Below are positions 37,008 to 45,965 of a stretch of DNA of 64,000 nt, piece by piece (the stretch's first letter is position 1; each line of letters starts with the position of its first letter). The notes under the pieces were generated by a model, which was not told where the DNA came from, did not search any database, and worked only from the letters and a program-made list of their open reading frames with translations. Location of the stretch: contig NZ_JAGDYT010000003.1 in the NCBI RefSeq assembly GCF_049116555.1, positions 62,001-126,000 on the forward strand, in the 5' to 3' direction. Made by a program: the position numbers and the translations under genes. This DNA comes from Maricaulis maris_C (GTDB lineage: Bacteria; Pseudomonadota; Alphaproteobacteria; Caulobacterales; Maricaulaceae).

Positions 37008-38716
37008 GGAGACGGGATCCTGGCGAGAATGGTCTCGGCCTGGCGCCAATCTTCCAAAGCGGCCGGATCAACGCCGGAAGTCTCGAGGCGTTGGATCAAG
37101 GCCGATACGCGTTCTGGTGCGGACGGCCCGTACATTCGAGCGGCACTTATGGCGCGTCGAAAGGCGTCTTCATCGCATTCTGGCCGATCATCAACCGTCC
37201 GCCAGAACTGACGCTCGGAATCAATATCCTGTCGGTCCAGAATGCAACGTCCTTCGGGCGGCAGGCTCAACCAGACGACAGCCCGCAAATCATTGATTGC
37301 CCCATGCGTAAAATCAAAATGGCCGATACCTGTTGAGACCGAGCTGGTATCGACAGCCGTTATCACCTCGGCGATCTGCGGGAGCGGTACGGATTGGCCG
37401 GCCCGCGGGTGATTTCCACCCAACGCCTGAGACAATTGCAGGGCCCGGTCCTGGCTGGACGTGTAGGCCGTCATCCCGGCCGCCAGAGGCGACACCTCAT
37501 CTATCACGGCGGCAAAGTATTCAGCATCGACATCAGGCGATGCCCAAATGAGCTGACCGAACAGCGGCCCATGAGACGCGTCAGCCCGGTACGACAGCTG
37601 CTCAAGCGCTTCCAACAACAGGCGATTGCCCATGGAGTGGGCGATTATATGAACCTCGCTCTCCCCGGCCTCGGCAAGGACCGATTGGAGAAAGCGCGTG
37701 AAATGACGTGCTGAGAGACCCACATTATTCTGGCTGACCTGATAGGCGCCAACCGACTCGCCGTTTGGCCAGGAATAGAATGTCGCACCGTCACGCAGGT
37801 CCAGATCGACAGCGAGCTGAGCGGTTTGACGAGCCGCCTTGTCGAAGCTCACGGCATGACCATGAACGAAGACGAACATCGCCGGCGACCGCTCCGACCC
37901 TGCATCATTCTCCAGGGCCTGGCTCAATGCTCCGCCAAATCCGTCACTGCCAATGCGGTGCGTGTTCGAAATGACAATATGGACGCCATTACGCGGGCCC
38001 TGAATGTCGAACGCTCCCGGTCGGGGTATCGATCCCGGTGCCCGGTCTCGTGGTACGGTTATCTCCATTCGGCCATAAGCGAGCGGGCCGCGGTCATTAG
38101 AATGCGTGTCGCGTGGGCCATCCCCGGCCTGCGCTCTGTTGGTTCCGAAAAAAACTTCGACCGTTTCAAAGCTGGGGTCCTCACCCTCGCCGCCCAACGG
38201 CGTTAAAACCTGCCCGCCCTGACCCTCGACCTCGAAGCGCCGCGCGATAAAGCCGGCACGGCGTTCCAGAGCGACCGCCCTGTCGGTCTCCTGCCCATGT
38301 CGGCGATAAAGCGCGGCGAGTTGGGACAGGCGATTGAACAAAAGGAATTCTGCTTCGTTCAGTTCGAGCGCGGATGCCCCGGATGTTTCGAGAGCTGCAA
38401 GGTGGTTTTCGGCAAGCCCCAAGGCCAGTTCGGACGCACTCTGAGCGAGCGACATGTCCCCATTCCGGCTCAGCTGTCGTGTCAGGTCGCCATACAGTTC
38501 CGACAATTCAATTCCGGTCAGGAGGTCGGACAAGTCTTCCGGATTCGCGAGGAGTATGATTGCCGCATCGCGCAGCGAGGCCGCGTCCGACTCGGCAACA
38601 GCCTGATCATAGCGAGCCAATGCAGCCAGGACGGCATTATCCTGAGCACTCGCTGTCGAAACAAAGAAGAAAATCCCCGCAACAAAAATCCGCGTCGAGA
38701 GCCAAAAGGACTTCAT
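37004..38716 (-). CDS. Exported DUF900 alpha/beta hydrolase
   Basis: A 570-residue protein with a signal peptide (hydrophobic 8-21, cleavage near TASAQ). Residues 25-165 form a helical region; from about 185 the DUF900-type hydrolase begins with VEVFFGTNRA, typical of this family. The oxyanion segment is FVFVHGH (about 281-287; many relatives have HGYN), and the nucleophile is Ser361 in IAHSMGNRLL. It is likely an esterase or lipase in the periplasm. Its stop overlaps the CHAT protease start by ATGA, so the two probably act on one process. No substrate can be read from the sequence. Confidence 0.87.
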   Translation of the reverse strand: MKSFWLSTRIFVAGIFFFVSTASAQDNAVLAALARYDQAVAESDAASLRDAAIILLANPEDLSDLLTGIELSELYGDLTRQLSRNGDMSLAQSASELALGLAENHLAALETSGASALELNEAEFLLFNRLSQLAALYRRHGQETDRAVALERRAGFIARRFEVEGQGGQVLTPLGGEGEDPSFETVEVFFGTNRAQAGDGPRDTHSNDRGPLAYGRMEITVPRDRAPGSIPRPGAFDIQGPRNGVHIVISNTHRIGSDGFGGALSQALENDAGSERSPAMFVFVHGHAVSFDKAARQTAQLAVDLDLRDGATFYSWPNGESVGAYQVSQNNVGLSARHFTRFLQSVLAEAGESEVHIIAHSMGNRLLLEALEQLSYRADASHGPLFGQLIWASPDVDAEYFAAVIDEVSPLAAGMTAYTSSQDRALQLSQALGGNHPRAGQSVPLPQIAEVITAVDTSSVSTGIGHFDFTHGAINDLRAVVWLSLPPEGRCILDRQDIDSERQFWRTVDDRPECDEDAFRRAISAARMYGPSAPERVSALIQRLETSGVDPAALEDWRQAETILARIPSP

Positions 38717-38892
38717 TTTCTTCTCCGCAGCCCGCCCAGATCAACTCTGCCATCCAACACAGCTGTTTTGACAAGAGCAAGAGATTACTGGGCGATGTCC
38801 GGTACCACTCTGGGATTTCGCGGCGCGGGCGATAGACTGGCGGATGTCAGCGGCGGCCGAATACCGCCATCACGACCTGTCCGGGAGACGGC

Positions 38893-39864
38893 ATGGACAA
38901 GCTCGAGAATGGAAAGGAAAGCGTGGGTACGCCGGTCTGTCGCGCTTGCGGGTCGCACCAGCTGGATCGCTTCTGTGCGCGCTGTGGTCATCCGGTCCGG
39001 TCCGGGCGGCGAACGATCCGGGAGCTACTGGGAGGCTTTGTCTCCGGTGTTATCAATAGTGACTTCAGGACTCTGCGCTCGATCGCTGCCCTGCTGGCAA
39101 CACCCGGCGCGATCACGCGGGACGCGATCGAGGATCGTGGTCGCTTCACCGACCCAGTGAAGATCTTCTTTGCCGTGATAGTGCTCTTCACCCTGTTCTA
39201 CACGGTTCATCCCTACCAGTTCGCACAGATCGAGTTCGTTACGGCCGAGGAGTATGGCTTCACGAATCCGGAACTGGCGCCCGAGTCGGGCGTTCAGCCC
39301 CGCTTCCTGCTCTTTGCCCCGCAGCAAACGGCCCTGATCTCGCCCGGCATTCGCGCGATGATCGAGACCGAAAGCCCCGATACACTGATCGCACGGGGGG
39401 ATCTCTGGCCAGCCCTGCTTGCGATATCGCAATCGCCGCTGGCCGAGGCCCGGCTGGCGCAGCGTCTCAACACCGTGATGGCCTATGCACCGCTCTGCAC
39501 GATCATTCCCATCCTGCTTATCAACGGCCTGATTTCGCGCCGACGCCGACTTGTCATGGATCATGCCCTGGTCTCGTTCGAGGCCGCCTCGACAACACTC
39601 GTACTGATCATGCTGGTGCAGATCGGCGTGTGGGCAGGCGCGCTGTTTGACGTCCGTCTTTGGACGACCTCCCTCGCCGGCCCCTTCCTGTTCGGGCTGA
39701 CACCCGCGAGTCTGCTCGTACTGCTCGCCGTGGACCGTCGCGTCTACCGCACACCCTGGCTCTGGCTCCTGCCCAAATCGGCACTTATCCTGACCATCTG
39801 GATCGTCTTGATCCTCCTGATTTCGGCTTTCAGCATGATGCAAGTGCTCGCCGGGCTGGGATGA
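38893..39864 (+). CDS. DUF3667-type membrane protein
   Basis: A 323-residue protein. The N-terminus has a zinc-ribbon-like pair, CRACGSHQLDRFCARCG (residues about 14-30), followed by a segment leading to TPGAITRDAIEDRGRFTDPVKIFF, the arrangement of the DUF3667 family. Four or five hydrophobic helices follow, the first at about 90-107 and the last at the C-terminus. The function of the family is unknown. It is divergent from the hydrolase-CHAT pair over a 176-base gap. The ATG follows GGGAGACGGC. Confidence 0.8.
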   Translation: MDKLENGKESVGTPVCRACGSHQLDRFCARCGHPVRSGRRTIRELLGGFVSGVINSDFRTLRSIAALLATPGAITRDAIEDRGRFTDPVKIFFAVIVLFTLFYTVHPYQFAQIEFVTAEEYGFTNPELAPESGVQPRFLLFAPQQTALISPGIRAMIETESPDTLIARGDLWPALLAISQSPLAEARLAQRLNTVMAYAPLCTIIPILLINGLISRRRRLVMDHALVSFEAASTTLVLIMLVQIGVWAGALFDVRLWTTSLAGPFLFGLTPASLLVLLAVDRRVYRTPWLWLLPKSALILTIWIVLILLISAFSMMQVLAGLG

Positions 39865-39957
39865 CGAGAGAGACCGTCCTCGTATCGGGCGCTACGGGCG
39901 CGTGAGCGTGCTCTCGAAGAATTTGAACACGAGCGCAACGCTTCCACGGCGCGAGCC

Positions 39958-40935
39958 TCACGCCTCCGTCAGTAGCGCCTCGCTCACCGCCCAGAGCCGC
40001 TCGGCCGCCTGGTCATCACAGGCATGGGCATCCACGCCGGCATAGCGGGCGAGCGGGCCTTCGGATTCGGTCGGGGCGGCGATGTCGCAATTCTCGCAAT
40101 AGACGCCTGGCTTGCCATCCAGCAGGGCCGAACTGGCGGCCCAGAGCGTGGTTGAACAGCCCTGCTCCGGCGTCTTGAAGCCCTGCTTGGCCAGCTCAGA
40201 CAGATCGCCATTTTCATCAAGCCAGCCCAGGGCGATCATCTCCTCTTGCGGCAGATGGCGCTGCAGCGGCGTGAAAATACCGCCGGGATGAACCGAAAAC
40301 GCGGCGCCGCCGCTCGCCTTGAGACGGCGTGACAGGGCGTTGGCAAAAAGCGCATTGGCCGTCTTGGCCTGCCCATAGGCCTGCCACTTGTCGTAGGGCG
40401 TGTCGTTGAACTGGATATCGTCCCAGCGAATTCCGCAGATCTTGTGGGCGGTGGAGGACAGCGCCACGACCCGAGTGCCGGCCTGCGAGATCAAGGACGG
40501 CATCAGGGCCTGGGTCAATGCGAAATGGCCCATGTGATTGACCCCGAACTGGGACTCCCAGCCCGGGCCGACCCGGGCCTCGGGACAAGCCATGATGCCG
40601 GCATTATTGATCAGGAAATCGATCGAGCCGCGCGCCTCCAGCACGTCCGCAGCGAAGCGTCGTACCGAGGTGAGGTCTGCCAGGTCCATCACGGCCGTCG
40701 TGACGTCTCCGTCGACATCCGCCAGCGCCGCGGCAGCCTTCTCCGGCGACCGAACCGGCACAAGGACCGACACGCCCTTCGCCGCCAGGGCCCGCACGGT
40801 TTCCAAGCCTATCCCGCTATAGCCGCCAGTGACGATGGCGAACTTGCCGGCGAGATCGATACCGGCGAGCACCTCTGCGCCGCTGCTCTTGGCATGAAAG
40901 CCCGATTGTGTCGGCACCTGGTCGGATACAGCCAT
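39958..40935 (-). CDS. Short-chain dehydrogenase/reductase
   Basis: A 325-residue classical SDR. The nucleotide-binding motif TGGYSGIG is at 36-43, NNAG at 110-113, the catalytic Ser at about 160 and Tyr187-x3-Lys191 in YGQAK. The extra C-terminal part (after about 240) matches retinol-dehydrogenase/WWOX-like members acting on lipophilic alcohols. The substrate and the cofactor are not certain. Stop is downstream of the DUF3667 gene (convergent); the start lies 38 bases from the peptidase gene stop on the same strand, so the two may share a transcript. Confidence 0.9.
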   Translation of the reverse strand: MAVSDQVPTQSGFHAKSSGAEVLAGIDLAGKFAIVTGGYSGIGLETVRALAAKGVSVLVPVRSPEKAAAALADVDGDVTTAVMDLADLTSVRRFAADVLEARGSIDFLINNAGIMACPEARVGPGWESQFGVNHMGHFALTQALMPSLISQAGTRVVALSSTAHKICGIRWDDIQFNDTPYDKWQAYGQAKTANALFANALSRRLKASGGAAFSVHPGGIFTPLQRHLPQEEMIALGWLDENGDLSELAKQGFKTPEQGCSTTLWAASSALLDGKPGVYCENCDIAAPTESEGPLARYAGVDAHACDDQAAERLWAVSEALLTEA

Positions 40936-40973
40936 GTCTCTTCTCCCTGCGGATGTCCCGCGTGTCGGTCGGT

Positions 40974-41591
40974 TCAGTTCAGCCGGGTAACGGCCATGAT
41001 GTAATTGACATTGTCGAGCTGATAGCGGTCCAGCACCTGCCGGCTCGGCCGCGCCGGATAATAGGGATAGGGATCGCGCACAGTGATCTGGTCAACCTGG
41101 GCACGTCCGTAACGGTCTATCCGGTAGTCAATCCGGGTCGCCACCATCGCATGGCCAAGCCCGGCGACGATGACCGGAATCCGGTTGGCGAGATACTGCG
41201 AAACCCAACTATTGGGGTCATTGGCATCAACGCCGCGGTCCCATTGCCGTACAATCCGCGCGCGTGTGCGGCGTCCCCCAGGCCAGACAGTCGAGTTGAC
41301 CACCTGATTCATCTGCGAGGTCGTGGCCGGGTTACAGGCCAGATCCGGGTAGGCGCGCGAGACGATGTAGCGCTGATCGACCCTGAGTTCCTGCACCGCC
41401 AGACACATCTGGATAGAGGCTGCCCAGCACCAGTTCGGACAGGCCTGCTGGGCGTAGAAGAAATCCATGGCCGGAATGCCGGCGCTGCAGGCAATGGCAT
41501 TGGGCAGCTGCTGACATTGATAATCTGCCGAGGCTGCCGCGCCGCCCGTCGCTGCCGCCAGGCCGCCGAGAAGAAAATGGCGTCTGTCCAT
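40974..41591 (-). CDS. Tat-exported papain-like cysteine peptidase
   Basis: A 205-residue protein whose start, MDRRHFLLGGLAAATGG, is a Tat-type signal (RR-x-F-L, short hydrophobic core, cleavage near ASA). The mature part has the papain-like layout: Gln48/49 and Cys55 in CPNWCWAAS, His147 in GLGHAMV, Asp173 in VRDPYP. These match the catalytic Cys-His-Asp set of C39/papain-like families. Extra Cys residues suggest disulfides after folding. The 97-aa secreted protein ends 24 bases upstream and is on the same strand, so it may be substrate, inhibitor or chaperone. Confidence 0.85.
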   Translation of the reverse strand: MDRRHFLLGGLAAATGGAAASADYQCQQLPNAIACSAGIPAMDFFYAQQACPNWCWAASIQMCLAVQELRVDQRYIVSRAYPDLACNPATTSQMNQVVNSTVWPGGRRTRARIVRQWDRGVDANDPNSWVSQYLANRIPVIVAGLGHAMVATRIDYRIDRYGRAQVDQITVRDPYPYYPARPSRQVLDRYQLDNVNYIMAVTRLN

Positions 41592-41615
41592 TTCAGACCT
41601 CCCGCTCGGCCGGCC

Positions 41616-41909
41616 TCAACACACCTGGCCTCGCGGGCTGGTCGCTCGCCCATCCGCTACGACCGCGCCGGTACGGGAGATGGTGACATAATGAACCGTC
41701 CCGTCCGCGCAGCCCACGGTGAGGGCAGCGACATCGGTCGAAAATTCCGGGGTCACTGGCGCCACATAGGTCACGCCGGTCATCGGGATGGCATTGCAGG
41801 GCTCGCCACCCCCTTGGGAAAAGGCCGTTGCGCCGGTTGCGGCAACTCCGGCAGCGAAGGCGACTCCCGCAATCGCAACAGATTTCAATCCCGAGTTCCG
41901 GACATGCAT
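41616..41909 (-). CDS. Small secreted protein, unknown function
   Basis: A 97-residue protein with a signal-type N-terminus (hydrophobic 9-30, possible cleavage near AFSQ) and three Cys (38, 67 and the C-terminal residue 97). The start ATG at 41909 has GGGGAAGAGG directly before it; a much longer in-frame extension to 42872 has no such site and runs antisense to the P450 gene, so it is rejected. Located just upstream of the papain-like peptidase on the same strand. The odd C-terminal Cys could pair or be attached. Confidence 0.75.
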   Translation of the reverse strand: MHVRNSGLKSVAIAGVAFAAGVAATGATAFSQGGGEPCNAIPMTGVTYVAPVTPEFSTDVAALTVGCADGTVHYVTISRTGAVVADGRATSPRGQVC

Positions 41910-42071
41910 GACCTCTTCCCCATTTTGTTTCCCTGCAAGACAAGCCCGGGAATCGCGCCGAGACAACTGCATTCTTTGCTGCAGCGCGAACTTCGCTTGC
42001 CACGCGGACCCGGTGCGACCTAACGTCAACCGTGAACATTGTTCGCTTTTTACCAGGGAAGCCCCGATCCG

Positions 42072-43454
42072 ATGCAGCTCGTCAGTGACGTCATTCTGGA
42101 AGACCAGCCCCAGGTCGAGCCTCGATACGATGCCCGATATCCATCCCTGGACGGCTTTGATCTGTGGGACCCACAGGCCTGGACGGCGGGTCACCCGCAC
42201 GACTTCTTCGCCCGCATGCGCGAGGAAGCACCGGTCATGTGGCAGAGCGCCGATCCCAAACGCGCCGGATACTGGTCTGTTACCCGCTATGAGGACATCA
42301 AGACGGTCGAATTGGCACCGGAGGTCTATTCCTCCGAGCGTGGCAGCATCAACATGTTCGTGATGCCGCGAAGGGAATGGAAGCCGAAAAAGCTGATACC
42401 GGCTGCCTTCAACTCGATCATCAATCTCGACCAGCCGCAGCACATGCAGATGCGGATCCAGCAGAAAGACTATTTCATTCCTCGCTTTGTCGCCGAACTT
42501 GGCGAGCGCGTTGACGCCAAGATCGACAGCCTGCTCGACGAGATGGAGCGGCGCGGGCCGGTGGTGGATTTCGTCCCGCTTTTCTCGCAGGAATTGCCGC
42601 TCTTCACGCTGTGCGAAATGCTGGGGATCGACGAACAAGACCGGCCGAAAATCATCCGCTGGATGCACTATCTGGAGCTGGCGAACCAGTATTTCGTCAA
42701 CCCTTGGACCCTGCTCTCGCGGCGGCCTTGGTTCCCGATCAAATTCTATCACTATGTCAACGAGATGTTCGCCTATGGCGAGCGTGTCATGGCAGACCGG
42801 CGGGTCAATCCCAGGCAGGATCTGATGACCGCGATCGCCAATACGCAGATGGCCGGAAAACCCCTGCCACAAGAGTATCTCGACGGCTCCTGGTTGCTGA
42901 TCATTTTCGCCGGCAATGACACGTCGCGAAATTCACTGTCGGGCACGATCCGCCTGCTCACCCAACACCCCGATCAACGCGAACGCGTTCTCGCCGACCG
43001 CTCGCTGATCCCGGCCTTGACGAATGAGGCGCTGCGGATGATCTCACCGGTCCAGCACATGCGGCGCACGGCAATGGAGGACACCGAGCTCAACGGCCAG
43101 CGGATCGCCCGCGACGAGAAGGTCGTCCTCTGGTATCCAGCCGCCAATCGCGACCCGGACATTTTCCCGGATCCGGACCGTTTCGACCTGTCCCGTGAGA
43201 ATGTCGACAAGCACATCGCCTTCGGTCACGGCCCCCACAAATGCCTCGGCAACCGGATCGCGCAAATGCAGTTGCAGCGAGCCCTCACCAAGATCCTGGA
43301 ACGCTTCCCGAATATTGCCTGGACCGGTCGGCAGACCATCTCGCCGAACACGCTGGTTCACGCAATCTCCAGCCTGGAGGTCAATCTCTACGGCAAGGAC
43401 GGGCAGCGGCCGACCCACATCACGGTTCCGGCCTCGCACAACAGCGAAGGCTGA
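42072..43454 (+). CDS. Cytochrome P450
   Basis: A 460-residue soluble bacterial P450, a heme monooxygenase inserting one oxygen atom into an organic substrate. The I-helix has FAGNDTSRNS, the K-helix NEALRM, and the heme loop FGHGPHKCLGNR with ligand Cys391. The N-terminus (DGFDLWDPQAWTAGHPHDFF) resembles CYP families acting on steroid-like or fatty compounds. The ATG at 42072 follows GGGAAG; an upstream TTG is less likely. A reductase/epimerase-type gene follows 67 bases later, consistent with a small oxidation pathway. No ferredoxin gene is in sight. Confidence 0.93.
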   Translation: MQLVSDVILEDQPQVEPRYDARYPSLDGFDLWDPQAWTAGHPHDFFARMREEAPVMWQSADPKRAGYWSVTRYEDIKTVELAPEVYSSERGSINMFVMPRREWKPKKLIPAAFNSIINLDQPQHMQMRIQQKDYFIPRFVAELGERVDAKIDSLLDEMERRGPVVDFVPLFSQELPLFTLCEMLGIDEQDRPKIIRWMHYLELANQYFVNPWTLLSRRPWFPIKFYHYVNEMFAYGERVMADRRVNPRQDLMTAIANTQMAGKPLPQEYLDGSWLLIIFAGNDTSRNSLSGTIRLLTQHPDQRERVLADRSLIPALTNEALRMISPVQHMRRTAMEDTELNGQRIARDEKVVLWYPAANRDPDIFPDPDRFDLSRENVDKHIAFGHGPHKCLGNRIAQMQLQRALTKILERFPNIAWTGRQTISPNTLVHAISSLEVNLYGKDGQRPTHITVPASHNSEG

Positions 43455-43521
43455 GCATCAATACGCTGGTGGTCAGCCCGGATCGGGTTAGGTTGACCCT
43501 GAACAAGGAGCGAGGCGCCGC

Positions 43522-44586
43522 ATGACCGAGATCAATCCCGACAATCCCGTCCTGGTTACCGGCGGAACCGGCTATCTGGCCGGCGTCATTATCGCGAACC
43601 TGCTGGAAAAAGGGCATGATGTTCACACAACGGTCCGGGACCCTGACAATCGCGAGAAGCTGAAACATCTCGACACCATCGCGGCGGCGACGCCCGGCTC
43701 AATCCGCTATTTCAAGGCCGATTTGCTCGACACTGACGCCTTCGCTCCGGCGATGGCGGGCTGCGAGCTGGTGATCCACACCGCCTCGCCCTTCATCGCG
43801 CATGTGAAGGACCCGCAGCGTGATCTGGTGGATCCTGCAGTCAAGGGCACGCGCAATGTGCTCGCCGCCGTCGACGCGACCGACACCGTGAAACGGGTCG
43901 TTCTGACGTCAAGCTGTGCCGCGATCTACGGCGATAACAGCGACATTGCCGGCATGCCCGACCGCAAGCTCACCGAGGCGGTCTGGAATACGACGTCCAG
44001 CCTGTCTCACCAGGCCTATTCCCTATCCAAGACCTTGGCAGAGAAGGCCGCGTGGGAGATGGTCGAGGGCCAGTCGCGCTGGGACCTGGTCACGATCAAC
44101 CCGTCTTTCATTCTCGGTCCCGGCATCAATCCGCAAGCGAGCGGCGAGAGCTATGCGATCCTGACGCAAATCGGCAATGGAACGATGGCCGCCGGCATTC
44201 CCGATTTCCGGATCGGTGCGGTGGATGTCCGCGAGGTCGCCGCGGCCCATATTGCTGCCGGATATACACCCCAGGCCGAGGGGCGCCATATCCTGTCCGG
44301 CCACGATACGGGATTGGTCGAAATGAGCGCCCTGCTGCGCGGGCATTTCGGTTCGACCTACAAATTCGGCAAGTCCACCCTGCCCAAATTCATGGTCTGG
44401 CTGGTCGGACCCATGATCAATCCCGGCCTGACCCGCACAATGGTCAGCCGCAATGTGGGCATCCCCTTTCTCGCCGACAATTCCAAGAGCCGGTCAGCGC
44501 TTGGTGTCACCTATCGCCCGCTGACTGAAACCCTCACCGAGCACTTCCAGCAATTGATCGATGCCGGCCGCGTCGAACCCGCCTGA
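43522..44586 (+). CDS. NAD(P)-dependent extended SDR (dihydroflavonol reductase-like)
   Basis: A 354-residue extended short-chain dehydrogenase. The N-terminus has VTGGTGYLAGVI (the GxxGxxA cofactor motif), a TVRDP segment, LTSSCAAIYG, and Tyr-x3-Lys in AYSLSK. The closest functional class is dihydroflavonol-4-reductase/cinnamoyl-CoA reductase-like, which in bacteria act on varied carbonyls. AAGGAGCGAGG stands before the ATG. It probably shares a transcript with the P450. The real substrate is unknown. Confidence 0.9.
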   Translation: MTEINPDNPVLVTGGTGYLAGVIIANLLEKGHDVHTTVRDPDNREKLKHLDTIAAATPGSIRYFKADLLDTDAFAPAMAGCELVIHTASPFIAHVKDPQRDLVDPAVKGTRNVLAAVDATDTVKRVVLTSSCAAIYGDNSDIAGMPDRKLTEAVWNTTSSLSHQAYSLSKTLAEKAAWEMVEGQSRWDLVTINPSFILGPGINPQASGESYAILTQIGNGTMAAGIPDFRIGAVDVREVAAAHIAAGYTPQAEGRHILSGHDTGLVEMSALLRGHFGSTYKFGKSTLPKFMVWLVGPMINPGLTRTMVSRNVGIPFLADNSKSRSALGVTYRPLTETLTEHFQQLIDAGRVEPA

Positions 44587-44797
44587 CCCGTTTGTGACAG
44601 CGAGGTCCCAGACATCGCGGCTGGGAACGCAGGGGCCGAAGTCTGCACGCGCGAACCGGCACTGACACAGTGAGCGCAAGGCCGGGGCAAGCCCCCTGAA
44701 GGTACGGGCAAAGCTCCGGCCAACGCCACAAGGCTTTTCCAACACGGCAATTTCCGCTTAGCTCGTGGCCGAACTTGTCGCTGTGGGGGCTGGAGAC

Positions 44798-45850
44798 ATG
44801 CGGAAAATATTGATCGGGGTGGCGGTTCTGGCCGCGCTATTCGGACTGGCGGCCTACGGCCCCGGATCCCTGGATGCCATGCATTTCGCGCCGCCGGCGC
44901 CGGATCCGGACCTCGCCGCACGTTTTGAGACCGAGCGCGAACCCGTCCGCACGGAGCGCCCGGACTTCCACGGCGCTGAAGATCTCGAACCCGGCCCGGA
45001 TGGTCGCCTCTACGCGTCCCTCGCCGATGGCCGCATCATGGCCCGTTCCCCGGAGGGTGACTGGGCTGAAGTCGGAAATACCGGTGGCCGCCCGCTTGGA
45101 CTGAGCTTCGGTCCGGACGGGCGCCTCTTCGTCGCGGACGCGCTGATGGGCCTGCTGGCCCAATCCGAGAACGGCTGGGATGTCTGGCTCGCCGCCGCTC
45201 CAAATGGCGGACCGCTGGTCTTCGCCGATGACCTCACCGTCCTCGCCGATGGTCGTGTGATCCTGACTGATGCGTCGCTGCGCCATGCCTACGGCGACCA
45301 CATGATGTCCTTCCTCGAGGCAGAGCAGACCGGTCGTATCCTCTCGGTCACGGCACCGGAGGAGTATGCGGTGCTCGCGGACGGGCTCGGCTTCATCAAT
45401 GGCGTTGATCACAACCCCGCCACCGGTCAGGTCTTCATCAACGAAACCTGGGCGGGCCGAATCTGGACGCTGGACCCGGACAGCGCCACGCTCACCGTCC
45501 TGATTGATGGCCTCCCCGGATATCCCGACAATCTGGAGTTTGATGCGGAAACCGGCCTGATCTGGAGCGCGATGCCGTCATTGCGGTCTGAAGAGCTGGA
45601 CGCCCTGCATGCCCGCCCGCTGCTCAAGCGGCTGGTCTGGCGATGGTTGCAGCTTGCCGGCCTGCCGCCCCTACCCGAGCGTCCCGCCATGGCCATCGCG
45701 CTCACACCGGAGGGCGAGACCATTCGAACCCTGCGCGGTCCGCTTGAGGATTCCGACGGCATCACCACCGTGCTGGTCTGGAACGACGAATTGTGGACAG
45801 CGGGGCTCGCCCGCGACGGCCTGACGGTGTTCGACAACGCTGGCGACTAG
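44798..45850 (+). CDS. Strictosidine-synthase/SMP-30-like beta-propeller, membrane-anchored
   Basis: A 350-residue protein with a single N-terminal hydrophobic helix (residues 4-20, either signal anchor or signal peptide). The rest consists of blade-like repeats such as GPDGRLFVADALMGL and NPATGQVFINETWAGRIW, with LEFDAETGLIW, matching strictosidine-synthase-like/lactonase propellers. These bind a metal and hydrolyse lactones or esters. The ATG at 44798 follows GGGGCTGGAG; a GTG eleven codons earlier has no such site. 211 bases separate it from the reductase gene. Confidence 0.85.
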   Translation: MRKILIGVAVLAALFGLAAYGPGSLDAMHFAPPAPDPDLAARFETEREPVRTERPDFHGAEDLEPGPDGRLYASLADGRIMARSPEGDWAEVGNTGGRPLGLSFGPDGRLFVADALMGLLAQSENGWDVWLAAAPNGGPLVFADDLTVLADGRVILTDASLRHAYGDHMMSFLEAEQTGRILSVTAPEEYAVLADGLGFINGVDHNPATGQVFINETWAGRIWTLDPDSATLTVLIDGLPGYPDNLEFDAETGLIWSAMPSLRSEELDALHARPLLKRLVWRWLQLAGLPPLPERPAMAIALTPEGETIRTLRGPLEDSDGITTVLVWNDELWTAGLARDGLTVFDNAGD

Positions 45851-45882
45851 CTCCGCCCCGGCGACACGGTTGCATGCGCGAC

Positions 45883-45900
45883 ATGCAGACAAATCTGCAT
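45883..45900. repeat. Perfect inverted repeat (7-bp arms)
   Basis: ATGCAGA, CAAA, TCTGCAT forms a perfect palindrome-like hairpin between the propeller gene stop and the hydrolase start. It lacks a T-tract, so it is not a good terminator; a regulator site is possible. Confidence 0.4.
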
Positions 45901-45965
45901 TCGCCGGTCGAACCGCATGGCGGCTGCGCCTAGCTTGGATTGAGTGCAGGCATCGGAGTAGCGGC

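Noticed and set aside
41910..42872. Long minus-strand open frame extending the 97-aa secreted protein to 418 aa
   Set aside because: It runs antisense to the clear P450 gene, and the RBS GGGGAAGAGG and the signal peptide mark the internal ATG at 41909 as the start.
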